Source: Lamellibrachia satsuma (lineage: Eukaryota > Annelida > Polychaeta > Sabellida > Siboglinidae). From it: DNA of 64,000 nt. The translations under genes were made by a program, and so were the position numbers. The stretch is taken from assembly GCA_033239005.1 (NCBI GenBank), contig BSQZ01000070.1, positions 3,030,617-3,094,616 of the forward strand. The letters are read 5' to 3'. Below are positions 59,596 through 64,000 of this stretch, in pieces. A model generated the notes under the pieces. It was not told where the DNA came from and ran no database searches. It saw only the letters and a list, made by a program, of their open reading frames with translations. Numbering within the stretch: position 1 is the first letter of the stretch; the number at the start of each line of letters is the position of its first letter.

Positions 59596-60798
59596 TTCAA
59601 TTCCAATTCAACTTTATTCTCAAAAACCTTATTAGGTTACACGAGAATCACAATGTTGCATACTGGCTATAAGTGTATGTAATTGAGGCTTCAATAACAT
59701 TTACAATGGTAAATGGTTTTGCCAAAACACAAAAATATCACAGGAAGATCAACTTACAACTTAAAACTTTTTTAAATCTCCTGTACGAATTTAGATTATT
59801 TAATTAGCGTTGCATGGCTTGTCAAATTAAACAACTGATCCATTTTTAAAGTGTTTGGTCTCACAAAATAATATCTAGAAATAAATTTAAGTCTAGCTTC
59901 TTTAAAAAAAAGTACATTTAAACAAATAATGAAACTTGCCCCCAATATCATTACAATCACACAGAGTACAAAATCTCTCTTGCTTATCGATTCCACTATA
60001 CCTGCTTTGCTGAATAGGCAAAAGATGATTACAAGTACAAAATTTACACAGATAGATTTGGTGGTAACACTAGCAAATATTTCTCCATTTTAAAATCATG
60101 TTTAATTATTCTGTAGGTTGTACACCCATCGCTATTGCAAATATTACTACCCCACTGCTGATGATACTGGTCAGTAAGTTTTAATTTGACAACCGCTTTA
60201 AACCATTTAAGATTCACTATTTCTTGATTCAGCCACATGTTAGATAGGCCAATGCTATTTAAAATGTGTTTAACATGAGTAACCCAGGGGGATTCAAAGA
60301 TATTTTAACATAAAATTTATATAATAATTTATACATAATGTAAGACAGTTTAGATTCCTTTCCCGTCAATAGTTCAAAAATTCAACAATCTACTGTTTAT
60401 TTTAATATTTAGTGGAAATTGCCCAAGTTCTCCATAAACCGTGGAAGTATGTGTTCTATTGTTTACCCCAAGTAAAATTGTTTTAAATGTCCTATGTAGC
60501 TTTTCAATTAACATAATATTTTCACATCCCCATACTTCACATCCATATAACAAGATTGGGCATGTAAGGGAATCAAATAGTTCTAACTGGGTATCAACAA
60601 GAAGGTTGAGCTTCCTAGCTTTAGAAATTAAACATAACATTGCTCAGTTTGCCTGTTCATATAAATGTCTGATTGCTTTAGAGAATCTACCATTATAGTT
60701 AAAATTAATTCCTAGATAGTTATACTTATCTACAATGGCAAGCATATCTGGTCCAAATTTAAATTCTGGCAATTTTCTAATCTTACCCCTTGAGAATA

Positions 60799-61744
60799 CT
60801 AACACCTTAGTTTTGGCAGTATTAACATGCAGTTTCCAAGTTTCGAAATAGTTAAATAGGGCATCAAGTCAGATTGTAACTGAGCAGGTGACTCTGCTAA
60901 TACAATTGTATCATCAGCATACAGCAACACAAAAAGCTTTAGATACACAACAATGTCCCCTTTTTCAAAACAATTTTCTATTAGACTAGAAATGTAGGTT
61001 AACAAATATGCATTTGACAGATGTGTTTCAAGATCATTAAAAAATAATGCAAACATTAGTGGTGACAAATGTTCGCCTTGACGAACTCCAATATTGCATG
61101 GGAAGAAAGGTGACAACTGTTTTGTAAATGTATTCATAATACATGATTTGGCTTCATTATATAAGTTAAATATCACAGTGAAAATGTTTCCATCAATATT
61201 ATTTGATAATAATTTCAACCACAGGAATGTTCTGTTTACAATGTCAAAAGCCTTTCTGTAGTCTACAAAGGCACAGTATAAGCGTTTCCTTTTATTTAAG
61301 TATAAATCAATTACATTTTTTCACGATAAATACATGATCCATTGTGGAATAATCATGCCGAAATCCAGTTTGTTCCTCCCCATTATTCCCAATTCATCAA
61401 CATATTTAGTTAACCTATTATTCAAAATCAGAGGTGAATAATTTGCAAAAGCAACTGAGCAGTGTGATCCCTCTGTAGTTGTCTGGGTCAGTTACAGGAC
61501 CCTTATTTTTATAAATGGGCAAAATAATACCCATGGCCCAATCTTTAGGACTATGGCCAGATTTTAATATGACATTAAACAATTTAACATATACAGAGAT
61601 CATACAATCCTCAGAATGTTTTAGGAACTCATTTAGAATTAGGTCCAACCCACACGCTTTATTGTTTTTTAAATTATGTATACCATTTCTTACTTCCTCA
61701 GCTGTAAACATACTATTTAAAAAAATATCATTATTACTGTCCAC
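60799..61744 (-). pseudogene. LINE reverse transcriptase remnant (YADD)
   Basis: RT blocks in order: KACGLDLILNEFLKH, then WAMGIILPIYKNKG, DNYRGITLLSC, motif A FVDYRKAFDIVNR (near 61245), the GVRQGEHLSPLMFALFFNDL block, and LLYADDTIVLAES. A frame change and a stop lie between 61418 and 61250, and a further shift follows the YADD block, so no active polymerase is encoded. Confidence 0.8.
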
Positions 61745-62244
61745 AAAATTTTCATAATCATAGTCATTCTGATCATTCTCACTAAATCTTAACTTCTTAG
61801 TGTTAAAAAAGTATTAGTATTAACTGTATTGATTTCTTTACGTTTGTCACCTTTCATAATTTTCCAGTACTCCTGTGGATTCTTACTCTTCATATTTCTT
61901 AATTTATTTGCAAAATCCTTAAAATACAATTTGTGCTGCTTGTTAATTTCCTTTTTATAGTTCCTACTTGCATTATGTTTGGCATTTCTATTAACATCAG
62001 TTTTATCTTTACAGTACACTGCCTTGGCTTGAAAGTAATGTTTTCTCCTTTCTTTACAGACTTGATTGAACCATGGTTTACCGTTAGCTTTTTTGTCAAT
62101 GCTTTTACCCTTCATTGTAGGTCTATAGTTATCCTTCATACAACCAACCGCTTTAGCAGCACTTTTTAATATATCATTTAGTCAAGCCTCATCAATATCA
62201 TAACATTAAATTGTCAAGTTCTTTCTCTATATCTTCAACATCCT

Positions 62245-62757
62245 TCAAATTAATACTACTTTTAAAGCCTGATTCACAATCCTTAACCCATTTTGGTTCA
62301 TTAAATTGGACAGTATCATCATTCTCAGCCAACTCATCCTCCCTAATTGTTGGAACAATTGGGTTTGCATGGTACATTTATAGCCCATTTTAACAGGGTT
62401 GGGAGCATCAGATGACAATTCATCAAATTCCATTATATCATGAAATGATTGTGGAGAAACAAGAATATAATCAACAATGCTTGCATTTTTACATGTAGTT
62501 GCACCTCTGTCCCTATCGACCCCAATCATACCATTAGCAATGTGAACATTTAGACTTTTACACAATGTGATTAACCTGTGTCCATAATTATTTGTCTTTT
62601 TATCTATTGAATTTCTATCCAGTGGTATGCCTACATTATCTGAATTATTTCTTCCCATTAACTGTTGCATTATATCTTCATCAAAGTCATTCAACGCCAT
62701 ATTTCGATCATTAGAGCGGTGCATAGAAATAAATGTCTCAAATAGTGTGAAATGCAA
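62245..62757 (-). pseudogene. LINE endonuclease remnant
   Basis: An open frame whose middle part reads like the C-terminal half of an APE-type endonuclease: LITLCKSLNVHIANG, then a D-R-G-A-T segment and SIVDYILVS (the S-V-D-Y motif). The last 50 residues or so have drifted out of the parental frame. The catalytic N-terminal half is missing, consistent with 5' truncation. Confidence 0.75.
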
Positions 62758-63684
62758 TGTATAGCTTAATAGTCGATACCGGAAATGACATGGTTTTGAT
62801 CACTAGATGGCACATGTGTATAAACAGAATGCATCACGGGATTGATTGACAGAAATACAGCCTGTACTCAAAATTCGAGAGTCAGAAAGAATTAGTTTCA
62901 CCAAAGAATACAGCATACCAACAATGTTTACTGATATTTAAACAAAATCACAACGCTAGCATCAACATGCATAAATCGACTGATCTCACGTTTGAATAAC
63001 TTTGAATGCGATTGAGCATGTGTTAGCATAGATATGTGCTAATTTTGTCCTTTGTGAGACTAAAGATTTGCACGAATTATTTGTTTAATGACAAATGCTA
63101 ACTCACTATACTATACACTGTCACTGACTGTGTCTGGTGCTACAGGCAGCACAGTCAGTACTATATGTCTACAGTCTACTTTTAACGGTAATATATTGGT
63201 AATACTATGTAAAATGCACTGTTAGTGTTATCAATGGTCTTATCAATCCTTGTCGACATTGTCATTGATAACAGCGTGTCTCCGAATAATGATTCAATGT
63301 TTTACAGGAGACATACCAAATAATAATTACGTGGTAGCTATTCGTCCGGATATGGTTGAATAGCATGGGGGGGCTACTCAACCGGATACGGACGAATAGC
63401 CTGGGCACTATTTGACCGGATACAGATGAATAGCCCCCTAGTACCCTCCAGGCTATTTGTCTGGACATAATCTTGTGCGATTTGACACCATCACGCGCGT
63501 TTTCGTGCAGTTAAAATTCGCACAACTGAGATGGGCAAGCTGGTGGTTGGACGCGAGTTTGGGGATTTTGAATCTTTATCAGTAGCTATTACAACATTCG
63601 AACATAGTAACTACACACATTTGTACAAACGAGATAGTTGAACCATAGAAGCTGGTGTGAGGAGAAATACGCGGAAAACGTATA
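62758..63684. other. Flank right of the LINE
   Basis: At 63331..63465 a GCTATTCGTCCGGATA-like motif and its inverses appear several times (TATCCGGACGAATAGC pattern), suggesting a small imperfect repeat or MITE end. No gene recognised. Confidence 0.45.
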
Positions 63685-63778
63685 ATGTGGCGATCAAATA
63701 TGCGAACATTACGTACACATGTATTCATGGCGGGAGAAAGTACCAGACTGACTCGAAGGGGAAGTGGCCTCATCAAAG
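63685..63778 (+). other. Candidate first exon on the plus strand
   Basis: An open frame with ATGs at 63685 and 63727 (MAGESTRLTRRGSGLIK) ends at a good donor-like CAAAG|GTATTAC. It lies near the RING gene's likely promoter side, so a divergent gene start is possible. No family is recognised. Confidence 0.2.
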
Positions 63779-63850
63779 GTATTACTATGGATTTTCCATT
63801 TAGAAAGCAATTCTTAGAACTGTTTAGAATGCTATGTAGACTTTGTAACT

Positions 63851-64000
63851 CAGGGTTCGGCAACCTTTTTGAACGGAGGGCCAAATTAGTTACTTGGAAT
63901 AGGTCAGCGGGCCACACATACACGCACGCACATGCAAGCACGCACGCACATGCAAGCATGCACACGCGCACATAAGGATATTATCTTTCTTGTAACACAT
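63851..64000 (+). mobile_element. Possible hAT-type terminus, cut by the window edge
   Basis: CAGGGTTCGGCAACCTTTTT followed by GAACGGAGGGCCAAA resembles the ends of hAT elements, which often start CAGGGNNCGGCAACC and continue with a GGGCCA motif. A CACGCACGCACATGCAAG microsatellite follows. The other end is outside the window. Confidence 0.35.

Larger units (their letters stand above)
59596..62757 (-). mobile_element. 5'-truncated LINE with endonuclease and YADD reverse transcriptase remnants
   Basis: Minus-strand element. The endonuclease C-terminal half lies at about 62757..62350, the RT finger domain at 61744..61418, motif A FVDYRKAFD near 61245, motif C YADD at 60910..60921, thumb/connection at 60640..60374, and C-terminal fragments at 60238..60044 and 59996..59796. 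The 3' end reads AATAAAGTTGAATTGGAATT, a short TTGAA-type tail seen on many invertebrate LINEs. The catalytic motifs look intact, but stops and frameshifts separate the blocks, so it is a dead copy. It lies upstream of the RING gene in the same orientation. Confidence 0.85.

Overview
This is a eukaryotic (metazoan) window: GT-AG introns, an approximately 40 kb intron, non-LTR retrotransposon remnants, tRNA-derived SINEs, MITEs and many minisatellites in AT-rich DNA. The PDZ-LIM-type exon pair, the RNF151-like gene and the repeat types fit an invertebrate. A mollusc or other lophotrochozoan is my best guess, but nothing here proves the phylum.

Two protein-coding genes can be supported, both on the minus strand. 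(1) A PDZ-domain gene of the PDLIM/Zasp (Alp/Enigma) type starts in a CpG-rich patch near 47.5 kb. Exon 1 (47432..47524) carries the start codon and the first half of the PDZ domain. Exon 2 (7187..7338) carries the second half. The exons join in phase 0 across a 40,093-base intron, so 7.3 to 47.4 kb is intron 1 and 1..7186 is the start of intron 2. Downstream exons, including any LIM domains, lie outside the window. (2) A two-exon gene at 54355..58003 encodes a predicted 964-residue E3 ubiquitin ligase: an RNF151-like RING, three TRAF-type zinc-finger modules, a short coiled coil, and a disordered tail of about 760 residues with an Arg/Ser block, acidic stretches, a nuclear localisation signal and SUMO-interaction-like motifs.

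Everything else recognisable is repeat-derived. There are six degraded LINE fragments, the main ones at 48758..52430 and 59596..62757. There are two near-complete SINEs (10954..11286, 22833..23305), one SINE head (30385..30472) and one tandemly amplified SINE head (42225..42908). There are several non-autonomous DNA transposons, some with terminal inverted repeats and target-site duplications (20901..21358, 21757..22466, 38547..39013). Tandem arrays are abundant: 26 bp x about 51 (24.05 to 25.37 kb), 41 bp x 55 (49.10 to 51.35 kb), 38 bp x 17.5, 24 bp x 14, 39 bp x 6, 52 bp x 6, 57/63 bp x 6, 16 bp x 10, plus several TA, CA and TATG microsatellites.

A recurrent theme is that at least four minisatellites appear to have grown inside transposable elements: a LINE reverse-transcriptase reading frame, a SINE tRNA-like head, a SINE body and a MITE terminal repeat. 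The most interesting protein is the RING/TRAF-zinc-finger ligase with its very long RS/acidic/SIM-like tail. I see no CRISPR array, operon, rRNA or free-standing tRNA gene.
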